Origin: RHLJ01 sp965601955
GTDB taxonomy: Bacteria > Bacteroidota > Rhodothermia > Balneolales > Balneolaceae
Length of the DNA stretch: 64,000 nucleotides
NCBI GenBank assembly: GCA_965601955.1
Contig: OZ271855.1
Coordinates: forward strand, 992,001-1,056,000
Direction: 5' to 3'
The notes beneath the pieces are model-generated. The model worked only from the letters and a program-made list of their open reading frames with translations. It had not been told where the DNA came from and ran no database searches. This document shows positions 46,256-55,081 of this stretch, piece after piece (the stretch's first letter is position 1; every line of letters begins with the position of its first letter). Position numbers and translations under genes: made by a program.

Positions 46256-48085
46256 ATGAAAAAAATATCTCTTGCTCCCTTACTTCTCTTTTCGTTGTTC
46301 ATAACCCCTCACAACAAACTACAAGCCCAGGGTACCTTTGAGCTTGCTGAAAATGAGGTAACTATTACTTGTGAAGGGGCAAGCCCTGGGGATACAGCTT
46401 CTGTTGATGGTATTCTTTATACCGCCGTAGATCGAGATTTATTGATTCAGAAAAGAAACGATCAAGAAGATCTGTCAAGGGTTTGTACATCTCTTGTGAC
46501 CGATATGAAAGATATATTCCGAGATTGGAGCCTATTTAACGATGATATAAGCACCTGGGATGTGAGTTCGGTTACTGACATGAGCGGAATGTTCTATTTT
46601 GCAGCTTCATTCAATCAGGATATAGGTTTATGGGATGTGAGTTCTGTAGTTAATATGTTAGGAATGTTTGAGCTGGCTCAAGAATTTGATAATGATATAG
46701 GCTTATGGGATGTGAGTTTGGTTACTGACATGAGCAGGATGTTCTATTTTGCTACAAACTTCAATCAAAATATAGGCTCATGGGAGGTTGGCTCTGTAGT
46801 TAATATGTCTGGAATGTTTGAGTTGGCTCAAGAATTTGACCATGATATAGGGGGGTGGAATGTAAGCGCAGTAACGGATATGAGATCTATGTTTAATAAT
46901 GCACGTAAATTCAATCAGGATATAGGAGCTTGGAATGTGAGTTCAGTGACGAATATGTCTGGCATGTTCCTTGAGGCAGAAATTTTTAACCAGAATATTG
47001 AGAACTGGAATGTAAGCGCAGTAACAAATATGTCTGGCATGTTTAAGAATGCATGGGCATTTAACCAGGATATAGGTAATTGGGATGTGAGTTCGGTTAC
47101 TGATATGAGTGAACTATTTGAGTCAGAAATAAATTTAAGCCTCTCTTCTTTCAACCAAGATATAGGGGAGTGGGACGTTAGTTCAGTAACAAATATGTAC
47201 AGCATATTCCAAGGAGCTAAAAAATTTAATCAGGACATTGGAGCCTGGGATGTGAGTTTGGTTACTGACATGAGCGGAATGTTTAGGGGAGCAGAGGCTT
47301 TTGATCAGGATATTGGTAGCTGGGATGTTAGTTCTGCTCAGTACATGCAAGCAATGTTTAATAGGGCTATAAGTTTTAACCAAGATATTGGTAGCTGGGA
47401 TGTTAGCTCTGTTCAGTACATGGCTGCAATGTTTTATAGGGCTATAAGCTTTAATCAGAATATTGGCTCATGGGATGTAAGTTCTGTTACAGATGTTGTT
47501 TTTATGTTTGGGGATGCATCATCTTTTGATCAAGATATAGGTGGGTGGGACGTTGGCTCAGTTAGGAATATGCATGGAGTATTTCAAGGGGCTACGAGTT
47601 TCAATCAGGATATTGGCAACTGGGACGTAAGCTCTGTAGAAATCATGCAGGAGATGTTTGAAAACGCCACGAATTTTAACCAAGACTTAACAGCTTGGTG
47701 TGTGACAAGCTTTCCAGATGAACCTATCGATTTTGCTACTAATAGCGCCTTGGAAGAAGAAAATAAACCAATCTGGGGTACATGTGTTACCACCAATAAT
47801 GAAGTGGATAAAGAAGTCCCTGAGATTTTAGCCCTTCAACAGAACTATCCCAACCCATTTAACCCATCCACGACTATTCAGTTCGATCTTCCGGAAGCTT
47901 CAAAGATTACTTTAGCAGTGTATAATATGCTAGGTCAGCGGGTAGTCGTATTGGTCGATGAGTTCAGAAGCGCTGGTACTTATACCGAATCATTTGAGGC
48001 ATACGGTTTGTCCTCGGGGGTATATGTTTACCAGTTAGTTACTGGCGACCAGGTTCTTTCCCGTCAGATGATATTGGTGAAATAA
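46256..48085 (+). CDS. BspA-type (DUF285) repeat surface protein with T9SS sorting domain (copy 1)
   Basis: This protein is 609 residues from ATG 46256. GTG at 46250 is a less likely start. A signal peptide (1 to about 24, ending KLQAQ) leads into a short Cys-containing cap (ITCEGASPGDTASVDG). Then 15 tandem repeats of the pattern DIGxWDVSSVTxMxxMFxxAxxFNQ follow: fourteen of 25 residues and one of 30. The end is a capping motif AWCVTSFPDEPI and a T9SS type A sorting domain (ALQQNYPNPFNPSTTIQF to RQMILVK). BspA/DUF285 proteins are secreted LRR-like solenoids that often bind host or matrix components. It lies 16 bp upstream of its paralogue. Confidence 0.9.
   Translation: MKKISLAPLLLFSLFITPHNKLQAQGTFELAENEVTITCEGASPGDTASVDGILYTAVDRDLLIQKRNDQEDLSRVCTSLVTDMKDIFRDWSLFNDDISTWDVSSVTDMSGMFYFAASFNQDIGLWDVSSVVNMLGMFELAQEFDNDIGLWDVSLVTDMSRMFYFATNFNQNIGSWEVGSVVNMSGMFELAQEFDHDIGGWNVSAVTDMRSMFNNARKFNQDIGAWNVSSVTNMSGMFLEAEIFNQNIENWNVSAVTNMSGMFKNAWAFNQDIGNWDVSSVTDMSELFESEINLSLSSFNQDIGEWDVSSVTNMYSIFQGAKKFNQDIGAWDVSLVTDMSGMFRGAEAFDQDIGSWDVSSAQYMQAMFNRAISFNQDIGSWDVSSVQYMAAMFYRAISFNQNIGSWDVSSVTDVVFMFGDASSFDQDIGGWDVGSVRNMHGVFQGATSFNQDIGNWDVSSVEIMQEMFENATNFNQDLTAWCVTSFPDEPIDFATNSALEEENKPIWGTCVTTNNEVDKEVPEILALQQNYPNPFNPSTTIQFDLPEASKITLAVYNMLGQRVVVLVDEFRSAGTYTESFEAYGLSSGVYVYQLVTGDQVLSRQMILVK
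46544..47683 (+). repeat. BspA repeat block in copy 1: 15 units of about 75 bp
   Basis: The in-frame repeats run from the first D-I-S-T-W unit to the last N-F-N-Q: fourteen 75-bp units and one 90-bp unit, totalling 1140 bp. The unit count was derived by reading the protein. At DNA level the units are diverged, so this is an old rather than a fresh expansion. Confidence 0.85.
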
Positions 48086-48101
48086 AAATGCAAAAAGAAT
48101 C

Positions 48102-50069
48102 ATGAGAAAAATCACTATTTCAATTTTTTCATTTCTCCTGGTGCTGTTTTCAGTAATAAATCTAAAAGCCCAGGGTACCTTTAAGCTTGCTGATAATGGG
48201 GTTACTATTACTTGTAAAGATGCAACCCCAGGAGATACTTCAACTGTCAATGGTATTTTGTATACAGCAGTTAATAGAGACTTATTGATTGAAAAGCGTG
48301 AATTCGATAATGACCTATCAAAAGTTTGTACTTCTTTGGTTACAGATATGTCTTTAATGCTTTATGATAAAAGCTCTTTTAATCAGGATATAAGCAGTTG
48401 GGATGTAAGTTCTGTGGTAAACATGTTTCGCATGTTTGCTAATGCACATTCATTTAACCAGGATATAGGAAACTGGGACGTAAGTTCGGTTACAAGCATG
48501 GATCGAATGTTCAAAAATGCTTTTTCTTTTGATCAGAATCTTAATACATGGGATGTAAGTTCAGTAACTAACATGTATTTCATGTTTGAAAACGCGGTCA
48601 GTTTTAATGGAGATATAAGTAACTGGGATGTAAGTAATGTGGAGAATATGGAGAGCATGTTTTCCGACGCGTTTTCTTTCGATATAGATATAGGTAACTG
48701 GGATGTTGGCTCAGTAATAAATATGAAAAACATGTTCGAAAAAGCTGAGATCTTTAATCAGGATTTAGGCAATTGGGATGTAAGTTCTGTAACTGAAATG
48801 GAAAGAATGTTCGCATTTACCGAGGAATTCAATCAGGATATTGGAGGGTGGGATGTAAGTTCTGTATCAAATATGAACTCTATGTTCTATGTTGCAGAAG
48901 TATTCAATCAGGACATAGGAGCCTGGGATGTTAGTAATGTTGTAAATATGACCAGTATGTTTGCTAATGCATATCTATTTAATCAGGATATCGGAGAATG
49001 GAATGTAAGTTCTGTAGAAGAGATGGTAGGAATGTTTTCTGAAGCGACTTCATTTGACCAAGATATTGGAGGCTGGGATGTGAGTTCTGTAAAGAATATC
49101 TATAGCATGTTCTTAAATGCGGAAAGCTTTAATCAGGATATCGGGAGCTGGGACGTTGGCAATGTCACTAGCATGTTGAGTATGTTTTGGGGAGCAGAGT
49201 CTTTCAATCAGGATTTGGATGATTGGAATGTTAGTTCTGTCATAACTATGAGAAATATGTTTGCAAATGCAATTTCCTTTAATGGCGATATTGGCAGTTG
49301 GAACGTATCTGGGCTTAGAAATATGGGTTCTATGTTTTTGGGTGCAGAATTGTTTAATCAGGATATAGGAGAGTGGGATGTCAGTTCAGTAGAAGATATG
49401 GGATCAGTTTTTGCAGGAGCTTCTTCTTTTAATCAAGATATTGGGAATTGGGACGTAAGCTCAGTTGAATTTTTTTGGGGTATGTTTCAAGGGGCTGCTG
49501 CTTTTGATAAGGACATAGGAAATTGGAATACTAGTTCGGCTAACAGTATAAGATTTATGTTCGAAGGCGCTACATCTTTCAACCAAGATATAGGAGGCTG
49601 GGATGTTAGTTTAGTTGATAAATATGAAATGGAGGGTGTCTTTAGAGATGCGTCTTCTTTTAATCGAGATTTAACAGCATGGTGCGTAACCAATTTCCCA
49701 AATGAACCTATTAATTTTGCAATCAATAGTGCATTGGAAGAAGAAAATAAACCAATCTGGGGCACATGTATTACTACCAACAATGAAGTTGATTTAGAAG
49801 TCCCTGAGATTTTAGCCCTTCAACAAAACTACCCCAATCCATTTAACCCATCTACAACTATTCAGTTCGATCTTCCGGAGGCTTCCAAAATAATCTTGGC
49901 AGTGTACAACATGTTAGGTCAGCAGGTGGCTGTACTGGTCGATGAATTTAGAAGTGCCGGTACTTACAATGAATCGTTTGATGCCAGTGGCTTGTCTTCA
50001 GGAATATATGTGTACCAGCTAGTTACTGCTGACCAGGTTCTTTCCCGCCAGATGATATTGGTGAAATAG
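48102..50069 (+). CDS. BspA-type (DUF285) repeat surface protein with T9SS sorting domain (copy 2)
   Basis: This 655-residue paralogue of the previous gene has a signal peptide (1 to about 23, ending LKAQ) and the same cap (ITCKDATPGDTSTVNG). It carries 17 repeats of DIGxWDVSSVxxMxxMFxxAxSFNQ: sixteen of 25 residues and a last one of 27. The AWCVTNFPNEPI cap and a sorting domain almost identical to copy 1 follow. The flanks are better conserved between the copies than the repeats, and this copy has two more units. A near copy of the tRNA-Met terminator follows the stop codon. The ligand is unknown. Confidence 0.9.
   Translation: MRKITISIFSFLLVLFSVINLKAQGTFKLADNGVTITCKDATPGDTSTVNGILYTAVNRDLLIEKREFDNDLSKVCTSLVTDMSLMLYDKSSFNQDISSWDVSSVVNMFRMFANAHSFNQDIGNWDVSSVTSMDRMFKNAFSFDQNLNTWDVSSVTNMYFMFENAVSFNGDISNWDVSNVENMESMFSDAFSFDIDIGNWDVGSVINMKNMFEKAEIFNQDLGNWDVSSVTEMERMFAFTEEFNQDIGGWDVSSVSNMNSMFYVAEVFNQDIGAWDVSNVVNMTSMFANAYLFNQDIGEWNVSSVEEMVGMFSEATSFDQDIGGWDVSSVKNIYSMFLNAESFNQDIGSWDVGNVTSMLSMFWGAESFNQDLDDWNVSSVITMRNMFANAISFNGDIGSWNVSGLRNMGSMFLGAELFNQDIGEWDVSSVEDMGSVFAGASSFNQDIGNWDVSSVEFFWGMFQGAAAFDKDIGNWNTSSANSIRFMFEGATSFNQDIGGWDVSLVDKYEMEGVFRDASSFNRDLTAWCVTNFPNEPINFAINSALEEENKPIWGTCITTNNEVDLEVPEILALQQNYPNPFNPSTTIQFDLPEASKIILAVYNMLGQQVAVLVDEFRSAGTYNESFDASGLSSGIYVYQLVTADQVLSRQMILVK
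48387..49667 (+). repeat. BspA repeat block in copy 2: 17 units of about 75 bp
   Basis: Sixteen 75-bp units and a final 81-bp unit total 1281 bp. The Asn/Gln-Asp-Ile-Gly-x-Trp-Asp-Val core is the most constant part and the centre of each unit varies. The count is by reading the translation. Confidence 0.85.
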
Positions 50070-50077
50070 AAGACGAT

Positions 50078-50110
50078 AAAGCTCGATTCAGAAAAAAATC
50101 AGGCTTTTTT
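50078..50110 (+). terminator. Terminator of the second BspA gene
   Basis: AAAGCTCGATT (50078-50088) pairs with AATCAGGCTTT (50097-50107), with one mismatch and one wobble, followed by T-rich sequence. It matches the tRNA-Met terminator over 32 of 38 positions by hand alignment. Confidence 0.8.
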
Positions 50111-50207
50111 GTTTTGAGCAACTTCTTTCGATATTGATGAGAAACTTAGTAGTCAAAATCTCGATAAGAGCTTTCGAGACGAAAAGCTTTATCAAATCCA
50201 AAAGTTA

Positions 50208-50846
50208 ATGAGGACATCAGATCAGTACGAATTAATAAACCAGGTACATCGTGTATTTCAGGAGGCATCAAAAAGATACGAGGGGCTCCTGACAGAATTG
50301 GATAAGGGAGAACCGGTTAGAGAATCAAGTATGGCTATAACGATCTCAGACTCGCTAAAGAATCTAAACAGAAAAATAAGTGCTTTTGAGTTTGGGAATA
50401 TCGATTTGAATAAGCTTCTGGATGAATTCATTTTTGAGAAAGAAATGCTAACCGGTGAGTTAGAAATTCAAACGAACAGTCACGTACAGCTAAAAAGATT
50501 TGCAAAGCGCTTACTTCAAAGTATTGATGAATTCATAAACAAAACTGGAGGCAAAAAGAAGAGAATAAGACAAAGTCTTACAAACCAATACAGCTCGGAA
50601 CAAAAGTCCAAATTAATTGCTTACCTGCTTTGGTTCTTTGGAGGTTTTGGAGTACTAGGTTTACACCGGTTTTATTTAGGAAGAATAGGAACAGGGTTAG
50701 GCTGGCTTTTTTCTTGGGGGCTACTTGGTTTTGGGGCCTTGTACGACCTGTTCGCCCTTTCAGGAATGGTTGATGATCAGAATTATATGAATCAGCTGCG
50801 GGAAGTTAAGTTGAAAGAGCTATCCGAAGGCAGGGAAAAGGACTAA
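50208..50846 (+). CDS. TM2 domain-containing membrane protein
   Basis: This 212-residue protein has a hydrophilic helical N-terminal region (about 1-125) with coiled-coil-like charge patterns. A TM2 domain (about 132-190) follows, recognised from LLWFFGGFGVLGLHRFYLGRIGTGLGWLF and the DRF-like motif HRFYLG, then a charged C-terminus. TM2 proteins have two membrane helices and no settled biochemical role. The N-terminal half has no clear match. It is flanked by the BspA terminator and a minus-strand regulator, so it looks monocistronic. Confidence 0.85.
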   Translation: MRTSDQYELINQVHRVFQEASKRYEGLLTELDKGEPVRESSMAITISDSLKNLNRKISAFEFGNIDLNKLLDEFIFEKEMLTGELEIQTNSHVQLKRFAKRLLQSIDEFINKTGGKKKRIRQSLTNQYSSEQKSKLIAYLLWFFGGFGVLGLHRFYLGRIGTGLGWLFSWGLLGFGALYDLFALSGMVDDQNYMNQLREVKLKELSEGREKD

Positions 50847-50870
50847 TAATTGTTTCCTGATTTATCTCAA

Positions 50871-50906
50871 ATAAAAAAGCCGTCCCCAAATCAATGGTCG
50901 ACGGCT
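50871..50906 (-). terminator. Terminator of the LuxR-type regulator (minus strand)
   Basis: AGCCGTC (50878-50884) pairs with GACGGCT (50900-50906). On the minus strand the hairpin is followed by TTTTTTATTT. It lies 112 bp after the regulator stop codon and 24 bp from the TM2 gene stop, so it may serve both strands. Confidence 0.7.
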
Positions 50907-51018
50907 AATATCATCTACAGACGGCTATTACCCCATTTGCATTGACAAACTACTTTAAAGAAAGCGCTTGCTCAATAATGGCTTTTATGTAATTTGTGTA
51001 CGTAAAATTACGTAGTTC

Positions 51019-51660
51019 TTAGTGCAGCATGTGCCGGTTCTGTAAAGCATAACGAACCAGCCCGGCAGTATTCTTTTGCCCCAGCTTTTTCAAGAGGTTA
51101 GTACGGTGTTTGTCGACCGTTCTTGGGCTGATAAATAGTTGATGGGCAATTTCAATGCTTGTCAGTCCATCTACCAATAGGTTTAAAACTTCTTTCTCTC
51201 TTTTGGTGAGATGCTTTTTAGACTTTTTGATCCTTGCAAGCCGTAAATATTCCCGGGTCATCATTTTCGAGAAACGCTTTCCGAGGAAGTTTTCTCCATT
51301 GGCAACTTTTTGTGCAGCATCAATCAATTCAATTCGATGAGAGGATTTCAGCAGTAACCCGGTAGCTCCGGAATCCAGGAACTCATTAAGAATAGCGTCA
51401 GAATCAGTATCAGCCATCACAAGGATATTTGCCTTAGGGTATTTCTGGATGATTTTATTGGCAAGCTGAATACCGCTTATTTCGGGCATAGCGAATGATA
51501 TGACACAAAGATCTGGCATCACATTTTCAAAAGCAGAAAGTACTAAAGCACCATTATCCACTTCACTACAAATTTCAAAATCTGCAGATGAGAGGATGGA
51601 ACTTAGTCCATGCCTAAATATTTCGTTACCGTCTGCAACAACCGTCTTGATTGCCCCCAT
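51019..51660 (-). CDS. NarL/LuxR-type response regulator with degenerate receiver domain
   Basis: This 213-residue protein has an N-terminal receiver-like domain (about 4-120) and a C-terminal LuxR helix-turn-helix (about 150-210) with LTKREKEVLNLLVDGLTSIEIAHQLFISPRTVDKHRTNLLKKLG. In the receiver, the phospho-acceptor Asp of the PDLxxxDxxMP motif is Ser at S55 (PDLCVISFAMPEISG). The second acidic residue of the usual DD pair is Gly at 11, and the switch Ser/Thr is A83. K105 is kept. It probably works without Asp phosphorylation, for example by ligand or protein binding (inference). No histidine kinase gene lies nearby. Confidence 0.9.
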   Translation of the reverse strand: MGAIKTVVADGNEIFRHGLSSILSSADFEICSEVDNGALVLSAFENVMPDLCVISFAMPEISGIQLANKIIQKYPKANILVMADTDSDAILNEFLDSGATGLLLKSSHRIELIDAAQKVANGENFLGKRFSKMMTREYLRLARIKKSKKHLTKREKEVLNLLVDGLTSIEIAHQLFISPRTVDKHRTNLLKKLGQKNTAGLVRYALQNRHMLH

Positions 51661-51768
51661 TTAAGACCTCCCCAGGCTTAATGAGTGTTCGCTAATACTT
51701 TTAAAAGGATTGCTAAAGTACCTGAAAAAAGTGTTTTAGCAAAAATGTTTTTTATTTCAATATTGAGC

Positions 51769-52197
51769 TTATAAGCTAAGGTCAAGAAAATACAAGCCTA
51801 TTACTGCCTTAGAAGTCCATAAAATAGTTCTCACCCAATTCGTATTTACGAGAATCCGTATGGCTTTTTGATCCATACCTGATGTTAGTTTATTGTGAGC
51901 CGGAACCGATAAAGCAGCGGTAGATATCCAAATAGCAATCACCAGGTAAAACCCAATACTATGTAAGCTGAAAGGATCGGAATTCCACCAAAGTATTCCC
52001 GAAGTGATTAATTCAATAATCATCAAAGGAATAACCAGTATACTGATTCTTGTGCCATGAAAAAGATGAAAGTCTTTGAATATACGCTCATCCACAAAAC
52101 GAAAAGAAGGGTAATGGACAAGTTGTACCGTCCAGATGAGCCCGGTTAAAAACAAGGTAGTACCAAGGTTAAGTACAAATATGAGGTTTCCGCTCAT
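51769..52197 (-). CDS. Four-helix integral membrane protein of unknown function
   Basis: This 142-residue protein has four predicted membrane helices (about 5-28, 50-72, 77-100, 118-138) with short loops. Distinctive features are GLIWTVQLVHYPSFRFVDERIFKDFHLFHGTR in the first loop and ALSVPAHNKLTSGMDQKA between helices 3 and 4, where conserved His and Asn could be functional. The layout resembles small membrane proteins of DUF1772 type, but I am not certain of the family. It is divergent from aspS with an 85-bp spacer. Confidence 0.65.
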   Translation of the reverse strand: MSGNLIFVLNLGTTLFLTGLIWTVQLVHYPSFRFVDERIFKDFHLFHGTRISILVIPLMIIELITSGILWWNSDPFSLHSIGFYLVIAIWISTAALSVPAHNKLTSGMDQKAIRILVNTNWVRTILWTSKAVIGLYFLDLSL

Positions 52198-52282
52198 ACT
52201 GGCAAGCGATTCGTTTTCATTATGCGTATTTTCAGCGCCTTTCTAACATAAAAAAATCACTCTACGATTCATCGAACGAAGC

Positions 52283-54055
52283 ATGACTTTACAAAGAACA
52301 CATACCTGTGGAGAATTAACCGCTAAGGATATTGGTCAGGAAGTAATTTTGAATGGCTGGGTAGGCCCCCGTCGCGACCTGGGTGGATTAATCTTTATTG
52401 ACCTGAGAGATCGGTATGGAATCACTCAGATTGTATTTACTGAAACAGACGCCGCATTGCATGAGCGAGCCGAAGGATTACGCGCAGAATACGTAATTGG
52501 GGTTAAAGGAAAAGTAATTGAGCGGGGAGAAGAGAATATTAATCCCAACCTGGTAACCGGGGAAGTAGAGATTGAGGTTACGGATATGATCATTTACTCA
52601 GAAGCTGAGACTCCGCCTTTTGAAATCAAGGATGGAATTCCGACCAATGAAGAGACCCGGCTTCGATATCGATACCTGGATTTGCGCCGATCCGAGATGC
52701 AACAAAAATTGATGATGAGATCTAAGGCATACCAGGCGATTCGGTCTTACTACCATGAGCACAATTTTGCAGAAGTGGAAACTCCTGTGCTGATGAAAAG
52801 TACTCCCGAAGGGGCTCGTGACTATTTAGTTCCCAGCCGTGTTAATCCCGGGAAGTTTTTTGCTTTACCTCAAAGTCCTCAGACTTATAAGCAGTTACTC
52901 ATGGTATCCGGCTACGATCGATACTTCCAAATTACCAAGTGTTTTAGAGATGAGGATTTAAGAGCCGACCGCCAGCCAGAGTTTACTCAGATTGATGTGG
53001 AGATGAGTTTTGTGGACGAGGAAGCGGTGTTTTCTCTTCACGAAGGATTGATGAAGCAGGTATTCAAGGAAACGGTTGGCGTTCACTTGGAGACTCCATT
53101 TCCTAGAATGAGTTATAAGCAGGCAATGAATACCTATGGCTCAGACAAACCAGATACTCGCTTTGGACTCGAGTTTGTTGATTTCTCTGATATCGTAAAA
53201 GATGCGGAATTCAAAGTGTTCTCGGGTACCGTAGCTAATGGAGGCGCTGTAGTTGGTATTACAATTCCTGGGCAGGGAGAGATGGGGCGTGGAGCCATTG
53301 ACCGCTGGACGGAACGAGTAAAAAAGGAAGCCGGCGCTGGTGGATTGATTTACATCAAAATGCTGGAAGAGGGGCCTCTTTGTAGTGTGGCTAAATTCCT
53401 GACGGATGAAATTGTAGCACAAATGGTGGAAGCTTCAGGAGCAAATACTGGTGATCTTGTATTTATTTTAGCGGGACCAAAGCCATCGGTATTACAGCAG
53501 TTAGGACAATTACGCTTAATGGTAGGAGAAGAATTTGGCCTGATTAACGAAGATGCATTCAACCTCCTTTGGGTTACTGATTTTCCACTATTAGAATGGG
53601 ATGAAGAAAGCAGGCGATTCCATGCCATGCACCATCCGTTTACCTCTCCTAAGCAAGAAGATTTGGAGAAACTAGGAACGGACCCGGCATCGGTTAAAGC
53701 CCGTGCTTATGACCTGGTCTTAAATGGCTTTGAATTAGGTGGTGGTTCGATAAGGATTCATAACCGTCAGGTACAGGAAACGATGTTTAATGCTCTTGGG
53801 ATAGGTAAAGAAGAAGCGGAAGACAAGTTTGGTTTCCTGCTTGACGCCTTTAAATATGGAGCGCCTCCACATGGCGGAATTGCTTTTGGAGTAGATCGGT
53901 TGTTAATGATCCTAACAGGCTCGAGGAGCTTGAGAGATGTGATTGCATTCCCAAAAAATCAACGAGCACAGAGCATGATGGATAATTCTCCATCAGAAGT
54001 AGAGCCTGAGCAGTTGAATGAGCTTCATATTACCTTGAAAAGAACATTGAAGTAA
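52283..54055 (+). CDS. aspS: Aspartate-tRNA ligase
   Basis: This 590-residue class IIb synthetase is of bacterial type. An N-terminal OB-fold anticodon-binding domain (about 1-110, GWVGPRRDLGGLIFIDLRDRYG) leads to the catalytic core. Motif 2 is FRDEDLRADRQPEFTQIDVEMSF, the bacterial insertion (GAD) domain covers about 290-410, and motif 3 is GGIAFGVDRLLMILTG. The tail FPKNQRAQSMMDNSPSEV matches the bacterial consensus. Length is as expected. The gene appears to be separately transcribed. Confidence 0.97.
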   Translation: MTLQRTHTCGELTAKDIGQEVILNGWVGPRRDLGGLIFIDLRDRYGITQIVFTETDAALHERAEGLRAEYVIGVKGKVIERGEENINPNLVTGEVEIEVTDMIIYSEAETPPFEIKDGIPTNEETRLRYRYLDLRRSEMQQKLMMRSKAYQAIRSYYHEHNFAEVETPVLMKSTPEGARDYLVPSRVNPGKFFALPQSPQTYKQLLMVSGYDRYFQITKCFRDEDLRADRQPEFTQIDVEMSFVDEEAVFSLHEGLMKQVFKETVGVHLETPFPRMSYKQAMNTYGSDKPDTRFGLEFVDFSDIVKDAEFKVFSGTVANGGAVVGITIPGQGEMGRGAIDRWTERVKKEAGAGGLIYIKMLEEGPLCSVAKFLTDEIVAQMVEASGANTGDLVFILAGPKPSVLQQLGQLRLMVGEEFGLINEDAFNLLWVTDFPLLEWDEESRRFHAMHHPFTSPKQEDLEKLGTDPASVKARAYDLVLNGFELGGGSIRIHNRQVQETMFNALGIGKEEAEDKFGFLLDAFKYGAPPHGGIAFGVDRLLMILTGSRSLRDVIAFPKNQRAQSMMDNSPSEVEPEQLNELHITLKRTLK

Positions 54056-54146
54056 GATTATTGACTTAGCCACAGAAGCACAAAAACTCCAAGTAGGATG
54101 ACTAGTGATTTTGTGTTTTGGTGGTGAAAATTAATTAGCTATAGGC

Positions 54147-54854
54147 ATGAAAACAGCAGGCATTGATGGTTGTAAAATTGGGTGGGTTTTAGTCACCTTT
54201 GATAAAGGAGATGAAAAGTACCAGATCATCGAAAATAATGATGATTTGAAACAGGCTTTTGAAGAATACGATCGCATTTTCATTGATATGCCTATTGGTC
54301 TGGAGGATGAAGAATACACCCGGCAATGCGATGCTTTACTTAGAAAAGAATTGGGTAGTGATTATGCTTCCAGTGTGTTTAGCCCTCCTATTCGTCCTGC
54401 TCTGGAAGCTCCCAGTTATGTTGAAGCTAACATGATCAGTTTCGATTACACAGAGAAAAAACTTTCACTTCAGGCCTGGAATATCACTCCAAAAATAAAG
54501 CTGGTGGATGACTTATTAACTTCCCAGGAAGGCTGGAGCGATAAGGTAATGGAAAGTCATCCGGAGTTACTATTTCAAAAGCTTAATGGAGGGATGATCT
54601 TTCAGAAGAAAAACCTAAAAAAAGGGATTCGTCACAGGCTGGAATTGATAAGGGAAGAAGTACCAGTAGCAGATGATTTCTTTAGGGAAATAAAAGAAGA
54701 GTGGAGGCGAAGCGATGTCGGAGAAGATGATATTGTTGACGCAATGGCACTCGCTCTGTTTGCTAAAAGATCTATTGAAAAGGGTATCAAGACTATCCCA
54801 AAAGAAGTAGAGCACGATTCCAAAGGCCTACCCAAAGCCATTCATTACGTGTAG
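54147..54854 (+). CDS. DUF429-family predicted nuclease-fold protein
   Basis: This 235-residue protein begins with the DUF429 hallmark AGIDGCKIGWVLV, followed by IFIDMPIGL, SSVFSPPIRPALEA and the C-terminal DDIVDAMALALFA. The conserved Asp residues suggest an RNase-H-like metal site. DUF429 proteins are predicted nucleases without an established role. The gene lies 91 bp after aspS and a dispersed repeat follows its stop codon. Confidence 0.85.
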   Translation: MKTAGIDGCKIGWVLVTFDKGDEKYQIIENNDDLKQAFEEYDRIFIDMPIGLEDEEYTRQCDALLRKELGSDYASSVFSPPIRPALEAPSYVEANMISFDYTEKKLSLQAWNITPKIKLVDDLLTSQEGWSDKVMESHPELLFQKLNGGMIFQKKNLKKGIRHRLELIREEVPVADDFFREIKEEWRRSDVGEDDIVDAMALALFAKRSIEKGIKTIPKEVEHDSKGLPKAIHYV

Positions 54855-54858
54855 AACG

Positions 54859-54927
54859 GTCGAACATTGAACGTCGAACTCAAAACTTCGAAGTTCAAAG
54901 TTGGATGTTCAATGTTCAACGTTCGAT
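54859..54927. repeat. Imperfect inverted repeat of GTTCAATGTTC type
   Basis: The left arm TCGAACATTGAACG (54860-54873) and right arm GTTCAATGTTCAACGTTCGA (ending 54926) form an imperfect hairpin. The centre holds the inner inverted sequence ACTTCGAAGTT. It lies between DUF429 and sod with no coding potential. Similar GTTCAA-rich elements occur between genes in related bacteria, by memory only. Confidence 0.6.
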
Positions 54928-55081
54928 AGTGTTAACAAATCACTAAGATAGATTCTTTGTATCGCTTCAGGAACGATTTTAGAGGCGGTTATGCTTACCT
55001 TTCAAGCCTTAAATAGTTGAAGACCAACCAAGTAGTTGTTGCCTGCAACTTCAAAACAGAAATTTTAAAAAGAGGATTATT

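Noticed and set aside
46544..49667. CRISPR-like array because of a regular 75-bp period
   Set aside because: The repeats are in-frame, diverged and encode BspA units. There are no identical repeats with unique spacers and no cas genes.
46064..50110. Integrated element at tRNA-Met carrying the BspA genes
   Set aside because: No integrase, no duplicated tRNA 3' end and no mobility genes were seen. Only the terminator similarity remains, which is listed as a finding.
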